NCBI RefSeq assembly: GCF_039852015.1
Contig: NZ_CP156626.1
Coordinates: 558,001 to 622,000 of the forward strand
DNA: 64,000 nucleotides
Direction: 5' to 3'
Source of the DNA: Robbsia sp. KACC 23696
GTDB lineage: Bacteria; Pseudomonadota; Gammaproteobacteria; Burkholderiales; Burkholderiaceae
Position 1 is the stretch's first letter. Each line of letters begins with the position of its first letter. The notes beneath the pieces are model-generated. The model saw only the letters and a list, made by a program, of their open reading frames with translations. It was not told the origin of the DNA and did not search any database. The position numbers and the translations under genes are program-made. Below are positions 23,818-32,235 of the stretch, piece after piece.

Positions 23818-24582
23818 ATGGCACGCAAACTCGACAACAAGATAGCACTGATCACTGGCGCCACGAGCGGCATCGGTCTCGCTACGGCGCAACGTTTCGC
23901 GGCGGAAGGCGCATATGTCTACATCACCGGCCGCCGTCAGGCCGAGCTGGATGCCGCGGTCGATACGATCCGCAGCGCGGGCGGCAAGGTCGTCGGCGTG
24001 AGAAACGATTCGACGAAACTCGACGAGCTCGATGCGCTGTATGCGCAGATCAAGGCGGAACAGGGACACCTGGACGTGTTGTTCGTGAATGCCGGTGGCG
24101 GCTCGATGGTGCCACTGGGCGACATCACGGAAGCGCATTTCGACGACACCTTCGATCGCAACGTTAAGGGCGTGCTGTTCACCGTGCAAAAGGCCCTGCC
24201 GCTGCTTGCAACCGGTGCGTCGGTGATTCTCACCGGTTCGACAGCTGGCAGTGCAGGCGCCGCGGCGTTCAGCGTGTATGCCGCATCGAAGGCCGCTGTA
24301 CGCTCCTTCGCTCGTAGCTGGATTCTCGATTTGAAGGACCGCCAGATCCGAGTGAACACGGTCAGCCCCGGCGCAACCCGCACCCCTGGCCTGCTGGATC
24401 TGGCCGGGCAGGACGCCGAGGCGCGGCAAGGACTTGCAGACTACCTCGCCGCCCAAATTCCCATGGGGCGTCTTGGCAAGCCGGAGGAAATCGCCAGCGC
24501 GGCGGCGTTCCTGGCCTCGGATGACGCGAGCTTTATCAACGGCATCGAATTGTTTGTCGACGGCGGACAGCAACAAATCTGA
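23818..24582 (+). CDS. short-chain dehydrogenase/reductase
   Basis: 254 aa classical SDR. Cofactor motif TGATSGIG (residues 13-20), NAGGG (91-95), catalytic S141, Y154 and K158 (YAASK), and a C-terminal [10 protein letters not shown]39-R40 after strand 2 suggests NADPH preference. AAAGGAG precedes the ATG. It is divergent from a CrgA-like LysR regulator and followed by a pirin gene 71 bases later, a common proteobacterial arrangement for electrophile- or quinone-responsive units. Substrate unknown. Confidence 0.92.
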   Translation: MARKLDNKIALITGATSGIGLATAQRFAAEGAYVYITGRRQAELDAAVDTIRSAGGKVVGVRNDSTKLDELDALYAQIKAEQGHLDVLFVNAGGGSMVPLGDITEAHFDDTFDRNVKGVLFTVQKALPLLATGASVILTGSTAGSAGAAAFSVYAASKAAVRSFARSWILDLKDRQIRVNTVSPGATRTPGLLDLAGQDAEARQGLADYLAAQIPMGRLGKPEEIASAAAFLASDDASFINGIELFVDGGQQQI

Positions 24583-24653
24583 GCGCAGCAAAACGTGGCG
24601 GGCGGGCATTCGATCTCGATATTCGGATGTCCTTCTGCGGAAGGAGGTAGGTC

Positions 24654-25409
24654 ATGATCGAACATCGTCCGTTCCTGTCGCTTGGCGCGATCTCGAACCA
24701 CTGGCTGAAGGCACGGCTGCATTTTCGGCATGGCGATATCGGACGCGCGAGCCATACGCCGCTCGGGCCCTTATTCATCTGGAACGACGACGAATTCGCA
24801 CCGCATTCCGGCTTCGAATTGCACGGCCACCGCGATGTCGAGATTGTGACGTGGGTGCGCTCGGGCGCCATCACGCATGAAGACGATGCCGGAAATCGTG
24901 CGCGCCTCACTGCAGGATGCGTGCAAGTAATGAGTGCGGGCGCCGGCGTGCATCACGCCGAGCGCAACGCCGAAAGCGAGCGAGCGCGGTTGTTTCAGAT
25001 CTGGCTGCATCCGCGTCAGTCCGGGGGCGTGGGGCAGTGGTCCAGGCAATGCTGTGCATCGGGACGTCGAGAGGGGCGGTTCGTGACGTTGGCAAGCGGC
25101 GATCAAGAGGACGTCCGCGCGGGAGCACTCGCGATCAATGCGGATGCGCGAATCCGCGTGGCGACGCTACGCGGCGGCACGACGCTGCTTCATGCATTAC
25201 CGCCGCCGGGTGCCGCCTATCTGGTGACGGAGCATGGCTGTCTCGATATCGGCGCGGTTCGAATCAGCCCTCGCGACGGAGCCCTTATCCGCGACGAATC
25301 CGCGATATCGCTGATGGCACATGACGATACCGACGTCTTCATGGTGGAGCTTTTTGCGCCGGCGCATCTCACGCAAAGCGAGAGGGTTGGACAGTGCACG
25401 CCACGTTAG
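24654..25409 (+). CDS. pirin family protein
   Basis: 251 aa bicupin. The N-terminal cupin carries the pirin metal site: HSGFELHGHRDVEIVTWVRSGAITHEDDAG, then AGAGVHHAERN, where pirins have H-x-H...E/H with Fe. Pirins act as redox-sensitive co-regulators or quercetin dioxygenases. A very strong ribosome site (AAGGAGG) precedes the ATG. Cytosolic, in operon-like spacing behind the SDR. The length matches YhaK/YhhW relatives, though the C-terminal cupin is divergent, as usual in that group. Confidence 0.9.
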   Translation: MIEHRPFLSLGAISNHWLKARLHFRHGDIGRASHTPLGPLFIWNDDEFAPHSGFELHGHRDVEIVTWVRSGAITHEDDAGNRARLTAGCVQVMSAGAGVHHAERNAESERARLFQIWLHPRQSGGVGQWSRQCCASGRREGRFVTLASGDQEDVRAGALAINADARIRVATLRGGTTLLHALPPPGAAYLVTEHGCLDIGAVRISPRDGALIRDESAISLMAHDDTDVFMVELFAPAHLTQSERVGQCTPR

Positions 25410-25476
25410 GCATCGTAAATCCAATGGACTGCCTGCTTGTCATAGCGCGGTCGTCTCGAAACGAAAGAGAACAACA

Positions 25477-26445
25477 ATGAACAACATCCGTATATATAAA
25501 GTATTGGCTGGTTTCCTGGTTGCGCAATCCGTTTTTACGGCGACTGCTTTTGCCGCCACGCGTGCCGAAGCGGATAACGCCGCTGTCGCGTCGATCTCGG
25601 AACATCGACTCGCGGTCAGCGGCATCGATCATGTCGGCATCAACGTCCCCGATGTGAACGCAGCGTCGGCTTTTTTTGAGAAACTCTTGGGCGCGCACGT
25701 CGTGTCCGATATGAATCCGGGAAAGATAACGGATGCGTGGAAGGACAAGTTTCGCTGGCATCGTTCCAGCGAGATTCAGCGAATCGTGATGATGCAGCTG
25801 CAGGATGGAACGAAGATCGAATTGTTCCAATATGCCGGTCCGGAAATATCCCGGTCGCTGCCGCATGAAGATGATGCCGCTGCGACGCATATCGCGCTGC
25901 GAACAACGGATGTCAGCCACAGTCTTGCCGTGCTGAAAGCGATGCGCCTGCGTGTGTTGAACGATCCGATCACATTGCCCGACGGCGAGACCTGGTTCTA
26001 TTTCCTTACGCCGTGGGGTTCGCAAATCGAACTGGTTTTTATGCCGGATAAGGCCGCCACCGCGCAGACAGGCGCGAGCGCCCGGGCCGACGTGTCGCTG
26101 CCACTGGCACAGCGCCTGATCGATACACATTTCAAGATATGGAACGACACCGATCCGGCGGCGAGACGGACCCAGTTCGACGCGGTGTATGCGCCGGATT
26201 TGACGGTCGCGGATTATGCCGGCATCGCTAGCGGTTTTGAAGACGTGAATCAGTTGATCGGCCGTGTGCAAACCCAGCATCCGGGGTTTGCATTCACGCC
26301 GGATCCGGTGACATGGAATCACGGGTTCGGACGGGTTACATGGGGATACGGTCCGAGCGACAAACCGAACGCGGTGCGCGGCGAAGACATCTTCACGATC
26401 AAGAATGGGAAGATCGAGAGCTTCCGCGTTTTCTTGAATAACTGA
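25477..26445 (+). CDS. exported glyoxalase/VOC - SnoaL-like two-domain protein
   Basis: 322 aa from ATG 25477. Signal peptide: RIYKVLAGFLVAQSVFTATAFAA. Residues ~45-195 form a VOC/glyoxalase fold (ISEHRLAVSGIDHVGINVPDVNAASAFFEKLLGA ... FYFLTPWGSQIELVFMP) with H and E positions where metal ligands sit. Residues ~210-322 form a SnoaL/NTF2-like domain (RLIDTHFKIWNDTDPAARRTQFDAVYAPDLTVADYAGIASG ... GEDIFTIKNGKIESFRVFLNN). Exported VOC proteins are uncommon, and this pairing is not one I recognise as a named family. It follows the pirin gene by 67 bases. Function unknown; perhaps binding or isomerisation of a small periplasmic metabolite. Confidence 0.8.
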   Translation: MNNIRIYKVLAGFLVAQSVFTATAFAATRAEADNAAVASISEHRLAVSGIDHVGINVPDVNAASAFFEKLLGAHVVSDMNPGKITDAWKDKFRWHRSSEIQRIVMMQLQDGTKIELFQYAGPEISRSLPHEDDAAATHIALRTTDVSHSLAVLKAMRLRVLNDPITLPDGETWFYFLTPWGSQIELVFMPDKAATAQTGASARADVSLPLAQRLIDTHFKIWNDTDPAARRTQFDAVYAPDLTVADYAGIASGFEDVNQLIGRVQTQHPGFAFTPDPVTWNHGFGRVTWGYGPSDKPNAVRGEDIFTIKNGKIESFRVFLNN

Positions 26446-26498
26446 GAAATCAGTCAACGACGGCGCGGCGTGCCTTTGCCTTTTGCCGCTATCGGCAT

Positions 26499-26984
26499 TC
26501 AGCTATCGAATGTCCCGCGGTAGGCCTCCGACGCATCCGAGCGTGTATTGAATTCAATCAGTACACCGCCCGGTGCCCGCAGAAAAAAGCGGGAGCCGCG
26601 GTCGTTGTTGAAGATCCCGGTTTCCGCAGCGAAGCCGTCCGAGGCGAGGCTGTCTTTCACGCGCACGATGTCGTCCCGTGTCGCGAACTCCAGACCGATG
26701 TGAAACGAGCCGGGCCATTTCACTTCCCCTCTCTGACCGACGTTTTCAGCGAAGGCCGGCGGCCGTGTCTCGCTTTCATCGCGGGACTGAAGGGCCGGTG
26801 ACGTTGCCGACACGTTCTCGATAACGACATCCATGCCGGGTCGCTTCAAAATGGCGTAGGTATCGCGAGCGATCATCGACACGCTGAAACCAAGGTATTT
26901 CTCAAAAAACGCGACCGTCGCGCCCATGTCGTCGCTGGGGAAACTCATGTGGTTCAACTTGGCGGCGGGAATCTGCTGAATCAT
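26499..26984 (-). CDS. VOC family protein (glyoxalase/dioxygenase superfamily)
   Basis: 161 aa from ATG 26984 (AAGGA seven bases upstream; a GTG one codon earlier is possible). Two beta-alpha-beta-beta-beta units: LNHMSFPSDDMGATVAFFEKYLGFSV and FHIGLEFATRDDIVRVKDSL ... FFLRAPGGVLIEFNTR. Candidate metal ligands are H at the first strand, H in SFHIGLEF and E in IEFN, so a metal-dependent role (resistance, lyase or dioxygenase) is plausible. Divergent from a TetR regulator 89 bases away, with a 24-base inverted repeat between them; the TetR protein probably represses it. Confidence 0.88.
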   Translation of the reverse strand: MIQQIPAAKLNHMSFPSDDMGATVAFFEKYLGFSVSMIARDTYAILKRPGMDVVIENVSATSPALQSRDESETRPPAFAENVGQRGEVKWPGSFHIGLEFATRDDIVRVKDSLASDGFAAETGIFNNDRGSRFFLRAPGGVLIEFNTRSDASEAYRGTFDS

Positions 26985-27019
26985 CACGAAGTCCTTTCTT
27001 TATCAATAAGATAGAGCAA

Positions 27020-27043
27020 TAATACGAGCTAATATTCGCATTA
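27020..27043. promoter_or_regulatory. inverted repeat TAATACGA-N8-TCGCATTA (TetR operator candidate)
   Basis: Eight-base arms with one mismatch around GCTAATAT, midway in the 88-base gap between the divergent VOC and TetR genes. Length and position fit a TetR-type operator controlling both. Confidence 0.5.
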
Positions 27044-27072
27044 ACAACTCGCATTTCGAAGGGACGTGACGG

Positions 27073-27672
27073 ATGGATCTGAAGACCCTCAAACCCAGGA
27101 AAAGACCGGTTCAAGCGCGCTCGGCGGAAATGGTCGGCGTCATTCTCGAAGCGGCAGCTCGCGTTTTGGAGCAGAAAGGCCTGGAGGGCTATACGACGAA
27201 CGCCGTCGCCGCTATCGCCGGCGTGAGCGTCGGGTCGCTCTATCAATACTTTCCGGGAAAAGACGCGTTGACAGTCGCCTTGATCCATCGCGAGACGGCG
27301 ATGCTGATGCACGATGTCTTGGCGATCGACATGCAGCAGGAGGGGCGTGTCGTTCTGCGGGGCCTCATCGCGGCCTGTACGATGCACCAGATGCGCCGAC
27401 CGATCCTGGCGCGATTGCTGGACTTTGAGGAGGAGCGACTGCCGCTGCGTCAGCGAGACGAAGTCATTACCGCCGACTTGATGGAAATCGTTCAAGCGCT
27501 ACTGCCGCGACTTCCCCTCGCGGACTTCGAAACGCCACACGTCATAGCAGTGGATATTCTCGCCATCATCCGCGGCATGGTGGATGCCGCGGGAGAGCGC
27601 GGGGAGTCGGATAGACGTCGACTCGAAGAAAGAGTGTGCCGGGCGGTGTTTGGATATCTCGATTTGTCTTAG
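27073..27672 (+). CDS. TetR/AcrR family transcriptional regulator
   Basis: 199 aa. HTH residues ~12-65 (RPVQARSAEMVGVILEAAARVLEQKGLEGYTTNAVAAIAGVSVGSLYQYFPGKDAL), very typical of AcrR-type regulators. The C-terminal ligand domain (RETAMLMHDVLAID...) is divergent, as usual. AAGGGA precedes the ATG. It is divergent from the VOC gene and likely represses both through the 27020-27043 repeat. Ligand unknown. Confidence 0.93.
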   Translation: MDLKTLKPRKRPVQARSAEMVGVILEAAARVLEQKGLEGYTTNAVAAIAGVSVGSLYQYFPGKDALTVALIHRETAMLMHDVLAIDMQQEGRVVLRGLIAACTMHQMRRPILARLLDFEEERLPLRQRDEVITADLMEIVQALLPRLPLADFETPHVIAVDILAIIRGMVDAAGERGESDRRRLEERVCRAVFGYLDLS

Positions 27673-27711
27673 GGACGCTAGCTGCTTGTTTATCGCGCTG
27701 CCGTATTCGTC

Positions 27712-28818
27712 CTACTTTTGAATAACCACCGGAATCGCATCGATCGCCCACGAGGTCGCATCGCGTCGCGCGGGGCTTGGAATCGCGCAGGCGCGACGTC
27801 CGCGATACTCCGCTTCGATCCGCCCCTCGTCGATGCGCCAGCCCTTCGCTTCCAGCTCCTTGAGCCGACGCCGGAAGGCGATTTGCAAGGCATCCGATTT
27901 CACCGACACTTCCTGCTGCCAATCATCCGGCACGCGCTCAGGCCGTACGTTGCGCAAGACCGCGTGATCCTGTTCGAAGATGCGTAGATTGCGTTGAATC
28001 GTCTGTCGGTCAAACAGCGGCGAACGCAGGAAGGAACGTCCCATCATCCACCAGGTCCGCGTACGGTTTGCTGCCACCGGCACATGTGCCGCAACGATAT
28101 GAATCTTCCAGCTCGCGCGGGGCGTTAGTGCTAACGTCGAGCATGGGCCGGAGAAGTGAAACCCCGGCACCGTCGGCACCTCGACCCGAACGTCCGTGTT
28201 CCGACGCGCGAATAGGAAACGCTTTTTCGACGGCCGACGCATCGTCATTTGCGCTTCGCCGCTCCACGCATCGGTGGTCACGTCGAAGGCATCGATCTCG
28301 GGGCGTTCGGCATCGCCAAACGTCGATCCGTGCACGAACGGCGCGTGTGCGAAATCCAGGCCGTTTTCGATAACGCGATCCCAGCTCGCCTCCCAATCGA
28401 AGTGCCCACGTACGACACGAATCAGCGGGTCATCCACCCATCCGAGTTCAGGTAGCGCAGGCCGCTCCGCTTCGGGCAAGTCGCCTAGGAAGGCCCAGAT
28501 CCATCCATACCGCTCGACGACGGCATAGGCATCGATGCGCGCCTTTGCAGGAATCTGTCGCTCCGGCTGGGCGGGTATGTGGGTGCACACCCCGTCGCCG
28601 CCAAACCGCCAGCCGTGATACGGACATTGCACAGTGTCGCCATTTCTGGCGCCCGCGGAAAGCGCCGCGCCACGATGTACACAGATATCGGACAGCAGAT
28701 GCGCCTTTTGCTGCGTGTCGCGAAACGCGACAAATGGCTGGCCGAGAATCTGCACGGGCATCAGCGACGTACCGAGATCCGCGGAAGGAGCGACGACGTA
28801 CCAGAGATTCTTCAGCAT
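27712..28818 (-). CDS. Rieske non-heme iron oxygenase, alpha subunit
   Basis: 368 aa. Rieske [2Fe-2S] cluster ligands C46-x-H48 and C65-x2-H68 (CVHRG...CPYHGW). The catalytic mononuclear iron site follows in ENGLDFAHAPFVH: D155, H158 and H163. The single-gene, ~350-aa form is typical of vanillate O-demethylase/aminopyrrolnitrin-type oxygenases (group with separate reductase). It hydroxylates or demethylates an aromatic or other organic acid; no matching ferredoxin reductase is adjacent, so electrons must come from elsewhere. Tail-to-tail with the TetR gene; not obviously part of an operon. Confidence 0.9.
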   Translation of the reverse strand: MLKNLWYVVAPSADLGTSLMPVQILGQPFVAFRDTQQKAHLLSDICVHRGAALSAGARNGDTVQCPYHGWRFGGDGVCTHIPAQPERQIPAKARIDAYAVVERYGWIWAFLGDLPEAERPALPELGWVDDPLIRVVRGHFDWEASWDRVIENGLDFAHAPFVHGSTFGDAERPEIDAFDVTTDAWSGEAQMTMRRPSKKRFLFARRNTDVRVEVPTVPGFHFSGPCSTLALTPRASWKIHIVAAHVPVAANRTRTWWMMGRSFLRSPLFDRQTIQRNLRIFEQDHAVLRNVRPERVPDDWQQEVSVKSDALQIAFRRRLKELEAKGWRIDEGRIEAEYRGRRACAIPSPARRDATSWAIDAIPVVIQK

Positions 28819-28854
28819 CGTTAACAGAAAAGGGGCGATCCAATCAGGGGGCGT

Positions 28855-30219
28855 TCAAACCACTGCCATTACCGGTCGCGAGAGCACGGCACGGCAGCCG
28901 ACGTTCACGGGCTCGAACGCCAGGTTCATCCCGTGCATCGCCGCCACCGCACTGGCGAGGCTGAGGCCGAGACCGTTGCCTGGCGTATGGCGGCTCGCTT
29001 CCCCGCGATAGAAACGCTGCAGCACCGCTTCGTGCTCGCTCGGGGGAATACCTGGCCCATTATCCGTCACGGAGAAATGTAATGCAGTGTCATCACACGT
29101 AAGCCGAAGCGTCACGTCGCCGTGTTCGGGGGCGAACTTGATCGCGTTCTCGACGAGGTTGGCCAGCGCTTCGAAGAGCAAATTCGGGTCGCCTTCCAAC
29201 ACGAAGTCGGCGTGCTCTTGCACCTGACAGCGATAGCGAATCGCTTTCTCCTCCGACGACGGCTCGTAGTATTCGAAGACATCCTGCACGATGGAAGCGA
29301 GATTGACCGGCCGGAAGGATTCTCTGCGCGTCCCGCTCTCGATTTCCGAGATACGCAGCAAGGCATTGAATGTCCGCAACATCCCATTCGCTTCGACGAA
29401 GGCATCGTCCAATACGAGACGATAGTCATCGGTCGTGCGCGCGCGGCGTTGACCGCGTTCCAGTCGAGCGATCAAGCGCGTGAGGGGCGTGCGCAAGTCA
29501 TGCGCGATCGCATCGCAGACACCTTTGACTTCGTTCATCAAGCGCTCGATCTCGTGGAGCATCTCATTCACCACGCGGACGAGACGCTCCAGATCGTCCT
29601 GTCCACGATGCGTCGGCAGGCGTTGCGACAGATCGCCAGCGATAATCTGCCTGATTGACGCGGTCACGGCATCCAATCGGCGCACGGACCTCAGGCCGAA
29701 AAGCGCCGCACCAAGCAGGCCGACAGAGAACGTGACGCCGGCCGCAACAATCAAGACGCGGAGCAGCGCCTTGTTGAATTGGTGCAACGTGCCCGCATCC
29801 TGGCATCGCATCGCATATTGCTGACTCGGAAACTGGATGGCGATGCAGCGCACCCATGGCCTTCCCGGCTCACCCTCCAGGCGCATCGAAAAGGGCTTAC
29901 CGAATTCGGGTGTTTTTCCCGGGGCGGTCAGCAAGGCGCCGGCAACATAAGTGCCGTCGTCCTCATACATCCCGTTCGTCAAATGATTGGCCGGATCGCT
30001 ATGCCGCAATACGGTCAACTGTGCTGCCATCTGCTCCGGGGTCTTTCTCTGCATCGCGGCATATTCCCGATTCAGCCAGTCATCGACGCGATCGCTTTCG
30101 AAGCCCGTGATCGAAATATAGAGATAGGCGAACAGGAATACGGATATCGCACCGAAAATGCCGAGGAACAATACGGCAAGCCTGAAGCTCGTGGTGCGTT
30201 GCAGATCAATCAGGCGCAC
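28855..30219 (-). CDS. sensor histidine kinase
   Basis: 454 aa. Two membrane helices (residues ~13-36 and ~155-177) bracket a ~120-residue periplasmic sensor region. A HAMP linker (~178-230) leads to the dimerisation box AIAHDLRTPLTRL with the phospho-accepting H240. The ATPase core has N-box NLVENAIKFAP (N358), G1 DNGPGIP and G2 GNGLGLSL. It overlaps the response regulator gene by 14 bases and is translated after it. The sensor domain contains GALLTAPGKTPEFGKPF and CIAIQFPSQQYAMRCQ, not recognised as a known input. The QseC/PfeS-like layout would be compatible with metal or small-molecule sensing, but that is a guess. Confidence 0.94.
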   Translation of the reverse strand: MRLIDLQRTTSFRLAVLFLGIFGAISVFLFAYLYISITGFESDRVDDWLNREYAAMQRKTPEQMAAQLTVLRHSDPANHLTNGMYEDDGTYVAGALLTAPGKTPEFGKPFSMRLEGEPGRPWVRCIAIQFPSQQYAMRCQDAGTLHQFNKALLRVLIVAAGVTFSVGLLGAALFGLRSVRRLDAVTASIRQIIAGDLSQRLPTHRGQDDLERLVRVVNEMLHEIERLMNEVKGVCDAIAHDLRTPLTRLIARLERGQRRARTTDDYRLVLDDAFVEANGMLRTFNALLRISEIESGTRRESFRPVNLASIVQDVFEYYEPSSEEKAIRYRCQVQEHADFVLEGDPNLLFEALANLVENAIKFAPEHGDVTLRLTCDDTALHFSVTDNGPGIPPSEHEAVLQRFYRGEASRHTPGNGLGLSLASAVAAMHGMNLAFEPVNVGCRAVLSRPVMAVV

Positions 30220-30889
30220 GGAGGATATATCCCGAACCGCGTACGGTATGAATCATGGTGGAAGTCCCGGAGGGGTCGAGCTTTCTTCTCAATCGGCTGA
30301 TATGGACATCGACGACATTCGTGCGCTCTTCCACCTGATAGTCCCACACCGCTTCGAATAACATCCTCCGGCTGACCACCTGTCCCGCATGGCGCATCAA
30401 ATACTCGAGGATGCGATATTCGCGCGGCAACAGATCCACTTCGCGCTCCGCATAGTTGACCGTGCGGCGTATCAAATCGAGCGTCAGCGGACCGACGCGA
30501 CTGAGCGGCGTTTCGGGCGGCGTCTGGCTTCGACGCATCAGGGAATCGAGCCGGGCGGTAAGTTCGATGAATTCGAACGGCTTCACCAGATAATCGTCGC
30601 CGCCCGCGCGCAATCCCTTCACGCGCTCGTCCACCGCCGATAGCGCACTCAGGATCATCACCGGCGTGGAGACCCCGGAACGTCGCAAGGCGCTCAACAC
30701 CTCGAGTCCCTCCATGTCGCCCGGCAGCATCCGATCCAACAGGATCGCATCGTAGGAGCGGGCGAGCGCCAACGCCAACCCGGCTTGACCCGTTTGGGCC
30801 GTGTCGACCTCGCAACCGTGATCCAGCAAGGCGATCTTGATCTCATCGAGCGTTTTGAGATCGTCTTCGACGACAAGTACAGCCGGCAT
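30206..30889 (-). CDS. OmpR/PhoB-family response regulator
   Basis: 227 aa. Receiver domain with D9, D10 and phosphorylation site D52 (AILLDRMLPG), T/S switch near SALSAVDER, and K102 in YLVKPFEF. The C-terminal winged HTH ends with NVVDVHISRLRRKLDPSG ... TVRGSGYILR. The ribosome site GGGAGAGGA precedes the ATG. First gene of the two-component unit. The 205-base gap to the divergent periplasmic binding protein gene makes that gene a possible target. Confidence 0.95.
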   Translation of the reverse strand: MPAVLVVEDDLKTLDEIKIALLDHGCEVDTAQTGQAGLALALARSYDAILLDRMLPGDMEGLEVLSALRRSGVSTPVMILSALSAVDERVKGLRAGGDDYLVKPFEFIELTARLDSLMRRSQTPPETPLSRVGPLTLDLIRRTVNYAEREVDLLPREYRILEYLMRHAGQVVSRRMLFEAVWDYQVEERTNVVDVHISRLRRKLDPSGTSTMIHTVRGSGYILRAPD

Positions 30890-30985
30890 TCCTCTCCCTT
30901 TACAAGGCAGTGAGACGTTTTTGAGATCGGCGCAAAGTTAAAAAAAGTTCATGAAACCTTTTTAACCCTTTGATTATATGAGAAT

Positions 30986-31014
30986 TTGCGACATTTGGCA
31001 TTTTAATGTATAAA
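30986..31014 (+). promoter_or_regulatory. sigma-70 promoter upstream of PstS-like gene
   Basis: TTGCGA (30986-30991), 17-base spacer, TATAAA (31009-31014). Predicted transcript start near 31021, giving a ~73-base leader to the TTG start codon at 31094. The sequence is strongly AT-rich, unlike the surroundings. Confidence 0.65.
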
Positions 31015-31093
31015 TGCGAACAATTCCTATTTATGTTCCGTGTCAGCAGTTGCGCGGCCAGCTTGGCGCCCTCTTTCTCGTGAGTAGAAAACC

Positions 31094-32170
31094 TTGAAAA
31101 AAACAGCGTTTGCGGCACGCCGGGCATTCTCGCGGGCATCTCAAAAAAGCTTGCTGGGATGCGCCGCGATCGGCTTGGCCTGTATGACGATCGGGCTGTC
31201 TGTCGGCTCAGCGCAGGAAAAGCAGGACGGTCGGCAGCCACCCCCGCGATATACCGATGCATCCGGCGCGATTCAAATCGTCGGTAATGACGGCATGGAC
31301 ACCATGCTGAAAGCGGCGAATACGTTGTTTACAAAGACGCATCCGGACATTCGCTTTGCGATGTATCTGCACGGCTCCTCTACGGCCATGCCCGCGTTGA
31401 CGAGCGGTATCAGCGCCTTTGCGCCGATGGGGCGCGATATCTGGCCGAACGATCGCACCAATTTCAAGAACACCTTGGGCTATGAGCCGATCGACATCAA
31501 GATCGGCTATGCGGGATGGGGGCCGCGCGAAGGTTTCAAGACGCCGCCGTCCGTCTACGTCAATCAATCGAACCATCTACCCGGCCTGACGCTGACGCAG
31601 CTTCGGCAGGTTCTGACCACCGGGGCGGCGGACGGCGATATTCGCACGTGGTCCCAAATCGAGAAAGATCCGAAGGCCGTGTCGCGACAAATTCACGTCT
31701 ACGGCATATCGGACAATGGCGGCTTTGCCAGCGCTTTTCGTATCAGTCAGCTGCAGGGGCTGCCGTTCACCAGTCATTATGAGACGTTGCCGAATGCGCG
31801 TGAGGTGATGCGGGCAGTCGCAAGCGATGCGAACGGTATTGGCCTTGTCGGCTGGTTCGACGCATCGAAGACACCGGGTGTGCGATTGCTGCCCATCGCG
31901 GCGGCGGCCGGTCAACCCTTTGCCACGCCCTCCCAGGAGGACTTGCGCGCCGATCGCTATCCGCTGACGTCCTACCTGCATATCTATATCAACAAGCCGC
32001 CGGGACAGTCGGTTGCGCCCTGGCTCGTCGATTATTTGAATTTGCTCCTGTCGCCGGCGGGCCAAGCCATCATCGCCCAGGAACAATCGAAAGAGGGCGG
32101 TTTCCTGCCGCTCTCCGAGGCGATGCGACAAGCCGAACTCGAGAAAGTCGAGCGCCTGCGCCAACCATAG
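31094..32170 (+). CDS. PstS-like periplasmic phosphate/solute-binding protein (orphan)
   Basis: 358 aa from TTG 31094; no ATG gives a full signal peptide. Residues 1-40 form a signal peptide (long basic n-region, LLGCAAIGLACMTIGLSVGSAQ). The mature part is a PstS/PBP-like type II fold: IQIVGNDGMDTMLKAANTLFTKTHPDIRF ... YLHGSSTAMPALTSGISAFAPMGRDIWP, then FRISQLQGLPFT and INKPPGQSVAPWLVDYLNLLLSPAGQAIIA, a classic PstS C-terminal helix. The HGSSTA loop takes the place of the GSGxG phosphate loop. No pstCAB, phoU or phoR genes are next to it. It may sense or scavenge phosphate-like anions, or work with the adjacent two-component system. Confidence 0.85.
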   Translation: MKKTAFAARRAFSRASQKSLLGCAAIGLACMTIGLSVGSAQEKQDGRQPPPRYTDASGAIQIVGNDGMDTMLKAANTLFTKTHPDIRFAMYLHGSSTAMPALTSGISAFAPMGRDIWPNDRTNFKNTLGYEPIDIKIGYAGWGPREGFKTPPSVYVNQSNHLPGLTLTQLRQVLTTGAADGDIRTWSQIEKDPKAVSRQIHVYGISDNGGFASAFRISQLQGLPFTSHYETLPNAREVMRAVASDANGIGLVGWFDASKTPGVRLLPIAAAAGQPFATPSQEDLRADRYPLTSYLHIYINKPPGQSVAPWLVDYLNLLLSPAGQAIIAQEQSKEGGFLPLSEAMRQAELEKVERLRQP

Positions 32171-32235
32171 TCGGCCTCCGCGCTTTTTTCACGTTACGTG
32201 ATGCGTGTGGGGCGGCGATGCAATATCGACGATAG

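Noticed and set aside
25369-26457. 362-aa open frame antisense to the VOC-SnoaL gene
   Set aside because: The sense strand has signal peptide, ribosome site and two folds; the antisense frame has none.
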